64,000 nucleotides of DNA. Origin: Massilia solisilvae. GTDB taxonomy: Bacteria > Pseudomonadota > Gammaproteobacteria > Burkholderiales > Burkholderiaceae_D. The stretch spans positions 496,001-560,000 of the forward strand of contig NZ_JANUGV010000002.1 of the NCBI RefSeq assembly GCF_024753215.1, in the 5' to 3' direction. The translations under genes and the position numbers were made by a program. Below are positions 44,839 through 54,324 of this stretch, one piece after another (positions within the stretch are counted from its first letter, which is position 1; each line of letters opens with the position of its first letter). Below the pieces are notes generated by a model that worked only from the letters and a program-made list of their open reading frames with translations, was not told the origin of the DNA and made no database searches.

Positions 44839-47001
44839 TCAGAGCTTGAACGTGAGGCCTGCGTACACCGAGCGGCCCATGCCCGGCACCGCGATCCCGT
44901 ACGGCGTGCCCGATTGCGACATCGTGCGGCCCTGGCCCACGTAGGCGCCGCCGAGCGGCAGGTCGTAGCGGCGATCGAACAGGTTCTCTACGCCCGCATC
45001 GAGCTGCACGTGCTTCCACGCGTAGCTGGTGCGCAGGTTGAGCAGGGCAAAGCCTCCCGTCTTGAGCTCATTGCGCAGCTGCGAGACGCGGTCCTTGGCC
45101 GCCGTCGCCTGCAGCTCCACCGTGTTGCCCCACGCGCCCAGCTGGTGTACCAGCGACAGGCGCGCGTTGAGCGGCGCGATGTTGTACAGGTTGTCGCCCG
45201 TGGTCTTGTTTTTGCCGACCACGTAGTTCACGAGGCCGCTGGCGCTCAGGTTGCCGTAGGCGCCGCGGGCCAGCAGCGCGCGGCCCGAGAACTCGGCGCC
45301 GTACAGCCGCGCATCCTGGTTCGCAAAGCGCAGGAAGACAAACGCGTTGCGCGCGCATTGCGCCGTGAGGCAGCGCGCGTCCACGTAGTCCTTCACATAG
45401 GTGTAGTAGGGCGCGACCGTGATGAACCAGCGTTCCTGCGCCTCGTCGTGCCAGTCGGCGCTGGCGGTGACCGTGTGCGCCACTTCCGGGCGCAGGTTGA
45501 CGTCGCCCACGTAGCCGTTGCCGTCGCCGGCGATGTTCACCATGTTCATCGCCATCCCGCCGGTGGACCAGCTGTAGCGCTCGTACAGGTTGGGCGAGCG
45601 CGTCTTGCGGGCGTAGCCGAACTTGTAGGTGGCCTCGCGGTGCGGCGCGTAGCGCGCCTGCGCGGTCAGGTCGAGATTGTGGTCTTCGCGGTGACGGTCC
45701 TGGGCGTTGAACGCCTTTGCGTCGGCCGCGTACGAGGCGTTGTAGCCCTGCACCGCGCCGGCGTCGCTGGTCACGTTCTCGCCACGGATGCCGAACTGGC
45801 TGAACCACTCGGGGCTCCAGCGGCGGTCCCATTCAGCGTAGGCCGCGAGACGGTCGCGCTGGCCGTCGCGGATGTTCCAGAAGGTGTCCGGCGCCATGCC
45901 GCCGCCGGACGGCGCCCACCAGTCGTTCAGGCGGTAGCGCTGGTACTCGGCGCCGATGCGCAGCAGGTCCGGGTCCGAAAGCCGCACGCTGGCCTTCGTC
46001 GACACACCGGTGTTGCGTCCTTCCGTATCCATCGGCATGCCGGGGATGTCGGACTTGGCGCCGTACCAGTACAGCTTGTCGTCGCCGAAGTTCATGCCGT
46101 GGCGCGTGTGCTCGTGGTAGGCGCGCGCTTCAAGCGTGCCCCAGTCGCGGCGCTCCTGCAGGCGCAGGTTGAACTGCTGGCTGTCGTTGCGCGTCAGGTC
46201 CATGCGCTGGTTCGCAAAACCTTCGTACGGGATGTGCTGCATGCCCATGCGCAGTTCGATCAGCCGCTGTTCGCTACGCACGGCGAGGGTCACCGACTGG
46301 TTGCGCGATTCGTAGGCAGAGGAGCCCACTTCATCGAGCGGCAGCGCGCGCGGGAGAGTGGACAGCGTGGCTGGCTTGAAGTCGCCACCCGCGTGGTAGT
46401 TGCCGGATTTGACCGCCTCGCCGTTGTAGGTGGCGGAGAAGCGCTCGGTGGCGAGCGTGGCGGATACGCTGGCATCACGCACGTTGCCGTTGGAGCGGTA
46501 GAAGAAGGAGGCCTGGCCGTCCTTCAGCAGTTCGGCGCCTGGAGCGGCAAAGCGCGGATCTGCCGAGCGTACGCGGATGGTGCCGCCGATGCTGTCGCCG
46601 CCGGCGCTCACCGGCGTGATCCCGGCCTGCACCTGGACCGAGTCCACCTGCGACGGCGCGATGTACGACAGGGCCGGGTTCATGTGGTTGGCGCAGGCCG
46701 AGACGATGTCCATGCCATCGACCTGGATGCGCAGGCGGTCGTCCGCCAGGCCGCGCATCGAAGGCAGGCCGGAGACGCCGCCGCCGGTGACGATGCTCAT
46801 GCCAGGCACTTGCTGCAGCAGGCCCGCGGTATCGGTGGGGAAGCCCGCGCGGCTGACATCGACTTGCGTTACGTCGGCCTTGGTGCCGGTGATGGTGACT
46901 TTGGGCAGGCCCGCTGGATCGCTGCCGGCAAAGGCGGCATGGCAGGGGAGGGTAGCTGCAATGGCGACCGCCAGCAGCCGTTTATTCAACGTCGCTTTCA
47001 T
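44839..47001 (-). CDS. TonB-dependent copper receptor (OprC/NosA family)
   Basis: A 720-residue outer-membrane receptor. Signal peptide MKATLNKRLLAVAIAATLPC...AAFA, a plug domain (TDTAGLLQQVPGMSIV; GLADDRLRIQVDGMD; GGDSIGGTIRVRS) and a barrel ending in GLTFKL. After the plug strand comes CANHMNPALSYI, a CxxxM motif used by OprC to bind copper, and the Met-rich DIPGMPMDTEGRNTG. These make copper the likely cargo. The ATG at 47001 begins the signal peptide; the long upstream extension overlaps the DUF2946 gene and is not real. Paired with the DUF2946 gene 83 bases upstream. Confidence 0.85.
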   Translation of the reverse strand: MKATLNKRLLAVAIAATLPCHAAFAGSDPAGLPKVTITGTKADVTQVDVSRAGFPTDTAGLLQQVPGMSIVTGGGVSGLPSMRGLADDRLRIQVDGMDIVSACANHMNPALSYIAPSQVDSVQVQAGITPVSAGGDSIGGTIRVRSADPRFAAPGAELLKDGQASFFYRSNGNVRDASVSATLATERFSATYNGEAVKSGNYHAGGDFKPATLSTLPRALPLDEVGSSAYESRNQSVTLAVRSEQRLIELRMGMQHIPYEGFANQRMDLTRNDSQQFNLRLQERRDWGTLEARAYHEHTRHGMNFGDDKLYWYGAKSDIPGMPMDTEGRNTGVSTKASVRLSDPDLLRIGAEYQRYRLNDWWAPSGGGMAPDTFWNIRDGQRDRLAAYAEWDRRWSPEWFSQFGIRGENVTSDAGAVQGYNASYAADAKAFNAQDRHREDHNLDLTAQARYAPHREATYKFGYARKTRSPNLYERYSWSTGGMAMNMVNIAGDGNGYVGDVNLRPEVAHTVTASADWHDEAQERWFITVAPYYTYVKDYVDARCLTAQCARNAFVFLRFANQDARLYGAEFSGRALLARGAYGNLSASGLVNYVVGKNKTTGDNLYNIAPLNARLSLVHQLGAWGNTVELQATAAKDRVSQLRNELKTGGFALLNLRTSYAWKHVQLDAGVENLFDRRYDLPLGGAYVGQGRTMSQSGTPYGIAVPGMGRSVYAGLTFKL

Positions 47002-47084
47002 TTCTAATCCTGTTTGCTTGTGCGGATGCGTGCCGTGCCGCGTGGGGACGGCAAGCATCGGGTGAGTCGTAAGGTTGTGGGCAA

Positions 47085-47447
47085 TCAGGACAGGCTTGGC
47101 GGGCCGCGTGGCGGCAGGGGAGCACAGAGTGCGACTGCCGGCAGGGCAGTCTGGGAAGGAGGGAGAAGGCCGTGCAGCGGTGCGGGGCATGCGGCGCCCG
47201 CGATGCGCATTTCGGCATATGGCGCGCCGACAGCGGTGGCGAGCAGGCAGCCCAGCAGGCAGCTGTCGCTGCAGGCGGCGTGGTGCTGTTTGACGGGCGA
47301 CGGCTGCTCGTGGCAGTGCATTCCCATCGTCGCCTGGTGCCCGGTCGCCGGCAGCACAACCGGGGCCGCCGCCGCAATCGACAGCGCGGCTGCGTACAGG
47401 CAGAGCAGCCAGCAGACGAGTTGACGGGTAAGGCGACGGGAAACCAT
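47085..47447 (-). CDS. DUF2946-like small exported protein, copper-linked
   Basis: A 120-residue protein with an N-terminal hydrophobic signal (LVCWLLCLYAAALSIAAAAP), a metal-ligand-rich stretch (MGMHCHEQ; KQHHAACSDSCLLGC) and a short C-terminal part. This is the pattern of DUF2946 proteins, often found beside copper receptors. It is on the same strand as the OprC-type receptor, 83 bases upstream. Probably handles or senses copper in the periplasm; inferred from composition and context. The 250 bases upstream (47448-47697) contain only promoter-like AT-rich DNA. Confidence 0.65.
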   Translation of the reverse strand: MVSRRLTRQLVCWLLCLYAAALSIAAAAPVVLPATGHQATMGMHCHEQPSPVKQHHAACSDSCLLGCLLATAVGAPYAEMRIAGAACPAPLHGLLPPSQTALPAVALCAPLPPRGPPSLS

Positions 47448-47697
47448 GACCTAATGGTAACGTTGCCGCGGTGCAAAAAACATAATCCAGGTTAGGGATT
47501 CAGAATTGAAACGCACGCGGCTTCTGGCGATCCACATCATCCTTCGAGCGATGTGCACTTAATAGGAAATCATAATTGCTATGATCTAGCAATTTCTGTG
47601 CTATGCTGAATCCACTTCGTTGCCTCATTGATGAAGTGTTCGTTTCTGATATATCCATCAAACATCAAAACCCGTGTGCCACAATCAGAGGAAAAAA

Positions 47698-48780
47698 ATG
47701 AAAAAGAAATGGATTGTCATACCGTCTTTGCTGGTGCTGACCGTGATCGGCGCATATGCGACCATGCCCTTGTGGCGGCCGTTGTGGGAACAACAGATGC
47801 CGCAGCCAAAGATTGTCGTCAACAGCGCAATGCGGGTGGAGGCGATCGATACGCTGGTGGCGAGGCTGAACGAGCACTATGTCTTTCCCGACAAGGCCAA
47901 GCAAATTGAAGCGGTCCTGCGTCAGCGCCAGCACGAGGGCAAGTACGATGGGGTGACGGACGGCAATCAGCTGGCAAAACAGCTCACGGACGATATTCGC
48001 GAGGTAGCGCATGACCTGCATATGGGGGTGAGGTTCAGTCCCAAGCCGGTTCCGTCGGACACTGCGGGAGGGCCGCCACCGGCGTCGCAAGCGGAGTGGG
48101 AGCAACGCACCAACATCGTCATGCGGCTGATCATGCGCCGCATGGCACACCAGCGCGTGGAAAAGGTCGATCGTCTGAGCCCCAACATCGGCTACCTGAA
48201 GGTTTCCGGTTTCCCTCCTGATTTCATCATGGCAGAAAAGTACGGCGAAGCGATGGATCAACTCGCTGACACAGATGGCCTCATCGTGGACCTGCGCGAC
48301 AACCACGGCGGCGCGCCGGAATCCGTAGCCTTACTGGTCAGCTATTTCGTTGACCAGCGTACTCGCCTGAACGACATCTGGGATCGCGATACCGGCGTCA
48401 GTATGCAGCATTGGACCCGAGATAAAGTTGACGGCAAACGCTATGGCAGCAAGAAGCCGGTCGTTATCCTGGCCGGCCCGAACACGATGTCTGCCGGAGA
48501 AGATTTCGCTTACACAATGCAGGCACTGAAACGCGCCACGGTGATCGGCGAGCGGACTTGGGGCGGAGCCCACCCTGCGCGCCCTTATCGCCTTGGCGAT
48601 CATTTTTTTGCCGTGATACCTGGCCGACGCAGCATCAGTCCAATTACCCATACCAACTGGGAGGGCGTGGGCGTCATCCCGGATATCGCATCGGCGCCGG
48701 ACAAGGCACTCGCGGTGGCCCAGGACCTGCTGCAGCGTCGACTTCAGGGAACTGCCCCGCTTGCTGCCGCGGGGCATTGA
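47698..48780 (+). CDS. S41 family peptidase
   Basis: A 360-residue protein: N-terminal membrane anchor or signal (KKWIVIPSLLVLTVIGAY), a helical N-domain (VARLNEHYVFPDKAKQIEAVL), and a C-terminal-processing-protease-like domain with VDLRDNHGGAPESVALLVSYF and the catalytic Ser in GPNTMSAGEDFAY, then GERTWGGAHP. No PDZ domain is evident, as in the retinoid-binding-protein-like S41 group. ATG at 47698 follows AGAGGA. Its base composition is lower in GC than the core genes, so it may be acquired; it lies just outside the island repeat. Confidence 0.82.
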   Translation: MKKKWIVIPSLLVLTVIGAYATMPLWRPLWEQQMPQPKIVVNSAMRVEAIDTLVARLNEHYVFPDKAKQIEAVLRQRQHEGKYDGVTDGNQLAKQLTDDIREVAHDLHMGVRFSPKPVPSDTAGGPPPASQAEWEQRTNIVMRLIMRRMAHQRVEKVDRLSPNIGYLKVSGFPPDFIMAEKYGEAMDQLADTDGLIVDLRDNHGGAPESVALLVSYFVDQRTRLNDIWDRDTGVSMQHWTRDKVDGKRYGSKKPVVILAGPNTMSAGEDFAYTMQALKRATVIGERTWGGAHPARPYRLGDHFFAVIPGRRSISPITHTNWEGVGVIPDIASAPDKALAVAQDLLQRRLQGTAPLAAAGH

Positions 48781-48817
48781 CGCGGCCGCCGTACCTTCTT
48801 GGCGATGCGGTGCGACA

Positions 48818-48867
48818 CCGCGAGACGACCTGAAGCGAAGAGTTGGTCCCCCCGACTGGAATCGAAC
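48818..48867. repeat. Left island repeat (att-like), with tRNA-Arg 3' fragment
   Basis: Fifty bases matching 60900-60949 with two mismatches. The right half (48844-48867) equals the last 24 bases of tRNA-Arg(CCT), including CCA and T-loop; the rest of the tRNA is absent. This is the expected relic of site-specific integration at a tRNA 3' end. Confidence 0.8.
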
Positions 48868-48872
48868 TGTAG

Positions 48873-49067
48873 AGTGATGACACCAAGCCCGCAATCTCGA
48901 CGGTGTTCACCGACGATCAAGGACGACGTATCGAGGAAGTGCTCTGGGTAGATGGTCCGAAGCTGTATGCCGTGACCTTTGCTCCCAACCTTCAGCCGGG
49001 GCGTTATGGGATGATGAAAGCCAACACGGCTGTCAGCGCCGGTCCGCCCGTTGAACGGCAGGATTAG
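48873..49067 (+). pseudogene. 3' remnant of an unidentified gene at the left island junction
   Basis: A 64-codon open frame with no start, beginning one codon after a stop at 48870-48872, right beside the repeat. It reads SDDTKPAISTVFTDDQGRR, then a conserved-looking WVDGPKLYAVTFAPNLQPGR and ends VERQD. Codon use looks coding. I do not recognise the family. Probably cut by the integration or a later deletion. Confidence 0.5.
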
Positions 49068-49148
49068 ACGAGCACGCACCGCCGGAAGCGACCCCGGCAT
49101 CCGGTCCGGTATGGACGTTGGAAGTGATCAGAAGGGCGCCAGTGCCTA

Positions 49149-50471
49149 TCAGGTAATCGCAATCAGCTCAATCTGCAATCCCGGAATCCCATCGGGGACG
49201 TAAACGGCGATAGCGCCTGTCTTCAGCGCGTTTTCGTACAGGGTGCTCTTTGTTGACACCGAGAAGTAGTAGGTGTTAGGCCGCACCGGCACCGCGGGCG
49301 GCACCTGCGGCATGTGTGTGAGCGGCACACCCGGCAGCGCCGAGCCGATGATCTTGTCCAGGTCGTCGGGAGCGCCGAGCTTGAGCCGCGCCGGCACCGC
49401 GGCCACCAGTTCCAGCGGCGGCATGTCGGCGTTGACGGCCAGGACCAGCTGGGTGTCGCGCGTCACACGGGAAGTATCGAGTGATCCCCGGTAGAACGAG
49501 CGGCGGTTCTTGTCGGCGGCCAGCGGGATCAGGAAGTACTTCGCCGCGATGACGGTATCGACCAGGTCGCGGATGATGACCTCCAACTTGCCGAAGACAT
49601 CACCGAGCGCGTCGTGCCGGTAGGCCGGCAGGTCGGCGGTCTTGTACCTGTCCGAGAATGTCATGAGCCCGCCGGCCAGGGCCAACAGCTTCTCGTACAG
49701 CGCTTCCGGGTGATGCCCGGCCGACCGCGTGGCGTGCATCAGCAAGGCGTTCGCGGTGCTCACGATGTTGAGCATCCACCACGATGAGATATCCCCGGTC
49801 GATACCTCGTACACGTCGGCGTTGGTCTTCCGGTGCATGCGCTGCAGCGTTTCGATCTTCGCGGTTAGTGCGCTGATCAAGCCATCTGCCATGCGCTTGA
49901 GCACGGGCGTGATTGCCACGCTCGGGGGTATGAAGGAAGGTTCGATCTCGAACCCGCCTTCCGCGGTGCGCCGGATCTGGACCACCGGGAGGCTGGTATG
50001 CGGATCGCGCGGCCCGAGTTGCGACACCAGCCGGGCCTTGGTCTTCAGGAACGGCACCTCGATCGCCAGCGCCTCGCTGTACAGGTCGAGCACCTCCGAC
50101 TCGCAGCGGACGTAGCGCCCGTCGTCGGCGACATTCCCCCCGTGCGGCTTGACCACCGCCAGCGACATGTAGAACGTGAACGTCTGTGTCTCTGGCGGCA
50201 GGCGCGACAGGTCAACGGGATCGGGCAGCAGGTCGGATCCGGGCGCATCGTAGATCTCGCCATCCGGGAAAATGACCGACATCGCGTCGGCGCTCAGGCG
50301 TCCGTGCCCGAGGGCATCGAGGTTCCACTGAACCGAACAAATGCCCCAAAAATGCGGGTTGAGCGCCTTGGCCATATGGCGCAGCCGCGCCTCGTGGTAA
50401 ATGTCCTGACGCTGGAAGTGCTGCGGGCCCAACGTCAGGCCTTCCGACCACAGGATTTTGGACGCGCTCAT
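49149..50471 (-). CDS. tssK: T6SS baseplate protein TssK
   Basis: A 440-residue TssK, the trimeric adaptor joining the T6SS baseplate to the membrane complex. Begins SASKILWSEGLTLGPQHFQRQD, the family hallmark, followed by YHEARLRHMAKALNPHFWG; the C-terminal receptor-like part includes NTYYFSVSTKS. Start ATG at 50471 after GGAGG; the longer frame to 50540 lies in the divergent promoter region. Transcribed away from tssEFG. Confidence 0.92.
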   Translation of the reverse strand: MSASKILWSEGLTLGPQHFQRQDIYHEARLRHMAKALNPHFWGICSVQWNLDALGHGRLSADAMSVIFPDGEIYDAPGSDLLPDPVDLSRLPPETQTFTFYMSLAVVKPHGGNVADDGRYVRCESEVLDLYSEALAIEVPFLKTKARLVSQLGPRDPHTSLPVVQIRRTAEGGFEIEPSFIPPSVAITPVLKRMADGLISALTAKIETLQRMHRKTNADVYEVSTGDISSWWMLNIVSTANALLMHATRSAGHHPEALYEKLLALAGGLMTFSDRYKTADLPAYRHDALGDVFGKLEVIIRDLVDTVIAAKYFLIPLAADKNRRSFYRGSLDTSRVTRDTQLVLAVNADMPPLELVAAVPARLKLGAPDDLDKIIGSALPGVPLTHMPQVPPAVPVRPNTYYFSVSTKSTLYENALKTGAIAVYVPDGIPGLQIELIAIT

Positions 50472-50655
50472 GATTTCCTCCGTCGTGTTGTTTGCCGCAC
50501 AGATTCCCAAAAGCATGGCTTCACGCGGCCATCTCACCATTGATGTTGCTCAGATCAACCCGCTTTTCCGTTCCTGTTTGCAGTTATTGCGAGCGCGCAA
50601 AATTGCGGATCAACAAGCCATCGATAATCGCCGTGGACGATCGCAAGGAGGATGC
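50472..50655. promoter_or_regulatory. Divergent promoter region between tssK and tssE
   Basis: The 184 bases between the two start codons must carry both promoters. Ribosome sites are plain at each end (GGAGG for tssK, AAGGAGG for tssE). I see no sigma-54 (GGCAC...TGC) site and no certain -10/-35 pair. Confidence 0.4.
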
Positions 50656-51129
50656 ATGCACGGCTTTTCACCGGGCCTGTTCGACAGGCTGGATGACGAT
50701 GACGAACGGCCTCCTTCCAGCAGGACCGCAGCACAGGCGCGCGCGCTGGAGGTGTGCAGGCGGAGCATCACGCGCGACCTGGAAGCGCTTCTCAACACCC
50801 GCTCGGCGCTGATGCCGTCCGACCTCGCGTCCTACCCAGCGGTGGCGGGCTCCATCGTCAACTACGGCCTGATCGACTTCGCGGGCATGTGCATGACCAG
50901 TGACACCGACCAGCAGCAAATCTGCACTGCGGTGCGGGTTGCCATCGAGCGCCATGAGCCCCGCCTGCAGAGAGTAGCCGTGACGCTGTGCCAGAAAAGG
51001 GGCGCGATCAACCGCGTCGATTTCCTGATCACGGCGCAGCTCAAAAGCGCACCGCAAGCCGGAGCGATGTCCTTCAATGCCGTCTTTCGCCCCTCTCTGC
51101 AGCAGTACTCGGTCGAGGGGACCAACTAG
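50656..51129 (+). CDS. tssE: T6SS baseplate protein TssE (gp25-like)
   Basis: A 157-residue gp25-like lysozyme-fold protein of the T6SS baseplate. N-terminal FSPGLFDRLDD, then RRSITRDLEALLNTRSALM (the gp25 helix with RDLE...LLNTR) and the usual SIVNYGLIDF; C-terminal strand FNAVFRPSLQQYS. Start ATG at 50656 with AAGGAGG. First gene of a tssE-F-G run. Confidence 0.9.
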   Translation: MHGFSPGLFDRLDDDDERPPSSRTAAQARALEVCRRSITRDLEALLNTRSALMPSDLASYPAVAGSIVNYGLIDFAGMCMTSDTDQQQICTAVRVAIERHEPRLQRVAVTLCQKRGAINRVDFLITAQLKSAPQAGAMSFNAVFRPSLQQYSVEGTN

Positions 51130-51149
51130 AACACGAGGCCGCCGCTCTC

Positions 51150-53003
51150 ATGGACGAATTGTTTGCGAAGTACGAGCACGAGCTCGTGATCCTCAGGTCC
51201 CTGTGCCGGGAGTATGCGCAGCGCTATCCGAAAGTAGCGGCCAAGCTGCAGATGGGGGGCGAAGCGTGCGACGACCCGCACGTCGAGCGGCTGATCCAGG
51301 CGGTAGCACTGCTCTGCGCCCGCGTCACCAAGCGGCTGGACGACTCGTATCCTGAATTTACCGAAGCGCTGCTCAACCTGCTGTTCCCCCACTTCTTGAG
51401 GCCGTTTCCATCGTGCGCGATCGCGCGGTTCGTTGGCGAACCGGACGCGGACGGCCAGGCAGCAGCGATCGCCGTGGCGCCGCGCGGGACGCAGCTCGAG
51501 ACCGCGCCGGTACGCGGCGTACCGTGCACCTTCAAGACAGTGTATGACGTTGCGCCTGGCGGCGTGATGGTGGCATCGGCGAGCTTCGAATCGATGATTT
51601 GCGCGCCGGTCGGAACGCGCCTGCCGCAGGGGACGACATCATCGCTCACGCTAGTCCTGGAGTCCATCAAGCCGGGCATGCCGTTGTCCGCAAAGGAGCC
51701 GGGCACGGTGCGGCTGTACGTCGACGGCGACTCGTCTTTCTGTGCCACCCTGCGCGACGTGTTGTTCATGCACACCGCCGGCGCGTACGTGCAGGTGGGC
51801 GAGGACGGTGCGTGGCAGCGGTTGGTGGAAGTGCCGATCAAGCCGGTCGGCTTTGCGGATGACGAAGGGCTGATCCCGTTCAAGGCGCAGTCGCATGCGG
51901 CATATCGCATCTTCGCCGAATATTTTGCGTTCCCCGAAAAATTCAACTTCTTCGACATCGACTTGGCGGCAGTGCTGGCGCGTGTGCCCGAAGACTGCAA
52001 CCGCGTCACGTTGCGCCTTGCGGTCGCCGACGTGCGACCCGACTGCGACAAGGCGCGCATGCTGGCTAGCCTCTCGGCGGAGAACCTGCTGCTGGGCTGC
52101 ACACCGGTGGTGAACCTGTTCAGCCAGCCGGGCGTGCCGATCACGTATGAGCAGATGTCCGCCGACTACACGCTGCTGGCCCACAATGGTTGTCCGCAGG
52201 CGTTCGAGGTGTACTCGGTCGACAAGGTGCACATGGTTCGCCAGGATGGAAGCGGCAGGGCCACTGCCGTCGAGTTCTGCCCCTTTTACTCGCTGCGGCA
52301 CGGCGAGGAAGTGGATGTGCCCAAAGGGCGCTACTGGCTGATGCGCCATGACGAAACGCTAGCCTTGACCAGTCCGGGTCACGAGAAGTCGATCACGCTC
52401 GTGAACTCGGACTGCGAACCTCAACAGATTGAACGAAATTCCCTCTCGGTCGAGCTAAGCTGCACGAACCGTGACCTGCCATGTTCGGTCAAGGTCGGCG
52501 CGCCCGAGGGCGATCTGTTTTTGCCAGGCGCCGCGCGCAGTGACCTTATCCGCTTCTTGCGCAGGCCCACGCGTCCACTCAGGCTGGAGAAGGGACCCGA
52601 TACCGACTGGCGCCTGATCTCGCACCTCGCCCTCAATCACCACTCACTATTCCAGGAAGGGGCTGCGGGACTGCGTGAGATGCTCGCCCTTTATGATCTC
52701 GCGCAGACCCCAGTGTCGCGGCGGCAGATCGGCGGCATCGTCGACCTCGAGCAGAACGAGACCACCGCGTGGATTCGGTACAAGCGAGGGGCATCGCTCG
52801 CGCACGGCACCGAGGTACGCCTCACGCTGGACGAGGAGGCCTTTGTGGGCGCTGGCCTGCACCTGTTCGCGCAGGTCCTCGATCACTTCTTCAGCCTGTT
52901 CGCCTACGTGAACAGCTTTGTCGAACTCGTCGTCCTGTCGCACCAGAGCGGAAAGGAACTGTTCCGATGCCAGCCCAGAAGCGGACGTATGAGTCTGCTG
53001 TAA
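51150..53003 (+). CDS. tssF: T6SS baseplate protein TssF
   Basis: A 617-residue TssF (VasA/ImpG). It opens MDELFAKYEHELVILRSL...EYAQRYPKVAAKL, continues DPHVERLIQAVALLCARV and DDSYPEFTEALLNLLFPHFLRPFPS, all characteristic, and ends with SFVELVVLSHQSGKELFR. Full length. Starts 20 bases after tssE and overlaps tssG by 37 bases. Confidence 0.93.
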   Translation: MDELFAKYEHELVILRSLCREYAQRYPKVAAKLQMGGEACDDPHVERLIQAVALLCARVTKRLDDSYPEFTEALLNLLFPHFLRPFPSCAIARFVGEPDADGQAAAIAVAPRGTQLETAPVRGVPCTFKTVYDVAPGGVMVASASFESMICAPVGTRLPQGTTSSLTLVLESIKPGMPLSAKEPGTVRLYVDGDSSFCATLRDVLFMHTAGAYVQVGEDGAWQRLVEVPIKPVGFADDEGLIPFKAQSHAAYRIFAEYFAFPEKFNFFDIDLAAVLARVPEDCNRVTLRLAVADVRPDCDKARMLASLSAENLLLGCTPVVNLFSQPGVPITYEQMSADYTLLAHNGCPQAFEVYSVDKVHMVRQDGSGRATAVEFCPFYSLRHGEEVDVPKGRYWLMRHDETLALTSPGHEKSITLVNSDCEPQQIERNSLSVELSCTNRDLPCSVKVGAPEGDLFLPGAARSDLIRFLRRPTRPLRLEKGPDTDWRLISHLALNHHSLFQEGAAGLREMLALYDLAQTPVSRRQIGGIVDLEQNETTAWIRYKRGASLAHGTEVRLTLDEEAFVGAGLHLFAQVLDHFFSLFAYVNSFVELVVLSHQSGKELFRCQPRSGRMSLL

Positions 53004-54052
53004 TCGATCTGCTGCTGGATGAACCGCAGCGGTTCCAGTTCGTGCAGCTTGTGAATCTGCTGTTGGGCGTCCTCCGGCGCCACGGCGTTCCCTACGAACG
53101 CGCGTTCAAGGAAGTGCTGCGCTTTCAAAACAGCCTGTCCCTGGCGTTCCCGGCGAGCGAAGTCCACGCGGTCGAGGTCGAGCCGAAGGCGCCGCTGGAC
53201 AAGCGCGATGGCGTGCGTGCGATGCAAAGCGGCCAGGTGCGCAAGATCCGGATCACTCCCGCATTCGTTGGTTTGCTCGGCGCTACCGGCACGCTGCCGC
53301 TGCATGACACGGAGCGGCTCGCGGCGCGGCAGTCGATGGACGGCGATGCGAGCCAGCGCGAACTGATGGACGTCTTCTCGAACCGGCTGGTCGGGTTATT
53401 CTACGAGGCCTGGGGGAAGTACCGGGTCGAGCATGGGATCGACGTTCGCGGCCAGGACCGGCTGCTGCCGATGCTGATGGCGCTCGCTGGCGTCAGGACG
53501 CATGCCGCGAACGGATTGGCCAGTGGCCGGGTACGGGCTGAAACCAAGGCCTATTACGCATCGCTCTTGAGAACACGGCCAGTGTCCGCCGCCACGGTCG
53601 AGCGGGTTCTGGCCGACTACTTCGGTGTGCCGATCCAGCTGGAGCAGTTCGTCGGCAGCTGGGATCCGATACCCGAGAACCGCCGCAGCACACTCGGCAC
53701 CACCAATCCGACGCTAGGCGCAGGCACGGCGCTCGGCGTGCGGCTGTGGCGCCACGACCTGCGCGTTCGGCTGCATGTGGGGCCGCTCGAGGAAGCGCAG
53801 CTTGCTGAGTTCCTGCCTGGCGGCGCTGCGCGGCGAGCGATGGAAGAGATGGTGACACTGTTCGCCACGCCCACCTTGCGTTATGAAATTCGCCTGTTGC
53901 TGGCGCCCAGCTGCGTCAAGCGCATGACGCTCTCGACGCGCGCCGATCGCAGGCGGCTTGGTTGGGACACCTTCCTGACCGGGACCGCCGGCGTTACGCA
54001 ATGTCCCGAAATCGGCTCGATGCTGCGTCTTCGTGCCGGCGTGCCGCGCTGA
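52967..54052 (+). CDS. tssG: T6SS baseplate protein TssG
   Basis: A 361-residue TssG (VasB/ImpH), which forms the baseplate wedge with TssF. N-terminal LLDEPQRFQFVQLVNLLLGVL, then VLRFQNSLSLAFPASEVHAV, ITPAFVGLLGATGTLPLHDTE and DVFSNRLVGLFYEAWGKYR are typical. The ATG at 52967 lies inside the end of tssF. Confidence 0.92.
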   Translation: MPAQKRTYESAVIDLLLDEPQRFQFVQLVNLLLGVLRRHGVPYERAFKEVLRFQNSLSLAFPASEVHAVEVEPKAPLDKRDGVRAMQSGQVRKIRITPAFVGLLGATGTLPLHDTERLAARQSMDGDASQRELMDVFSNRLVGLFYEAWGKYRVEHGIDVRGQDRLLPMLMALAGVRTHAANGLASGRVRAETKAYYASLLRTRPVSAATVERVLADYFGVPIQLEQFVGSWDPIPENRRSTLGTTNPTLGAGTALGVRLWRHDLRVRLHVGPLEEAQLAEFLPGGAARRAMEEMVTLFATPTLRYEIRLLLAPSCVKRMTLSTRADRRRLGWDTFLTGTAGVTQCPEIGSMLRLRAGVPR

Positions 54053-54324
54053 TCCGTGCCAGGAAATGGCAGCACGCAAAGGGCCTGAGCACGTTCCGCC
54101 TCGTGTCGGGTTGTGACAAAGAGGCAATACGAGCAAAACTGTAGGCGCTGCCAGCACAGGCGGATTGATACTGATCAAGCTCAGTCAGCGCTGTCGGAGA
54201 CTTCCGATTGCTCGGCGCGCGTTGACTGCTGTCAAGGTTGCTGCCAGCACAGCGCGGTAACGTAGCTGCTGCACAATTTTCCTTTTACGCTACGCCCACA
54301 CCGGGCGACCAGTGGAGGCAGGTA
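54053..54324. other. Gap before vgrG with a 12-bp direct repeat
   Basis: No gene in these 272 bases. CTGCCAGCACAG occurs twice, at 54148-54159 and 54241-54252, 93 bases apart, and TTGACT lies at 54222-54227 as a possible -35. The region probably holds the vgrG promoter. Confidence 0.35.

Noticed and set aside
47014..47495. Plus-strand open frames opposite the DUF2946 gene
   Set aside because: No recognisable protein; the minus-strand frame has a signal peptide and a copper-ligand-rich stretch and fits the neighbouring receptor.
48841..48867. A second tRNA gene
   Set aside because: Only the 3' 24 bases of tRNA-Arg are present; anticodon and D arms are missing. It is an att-type fragment.
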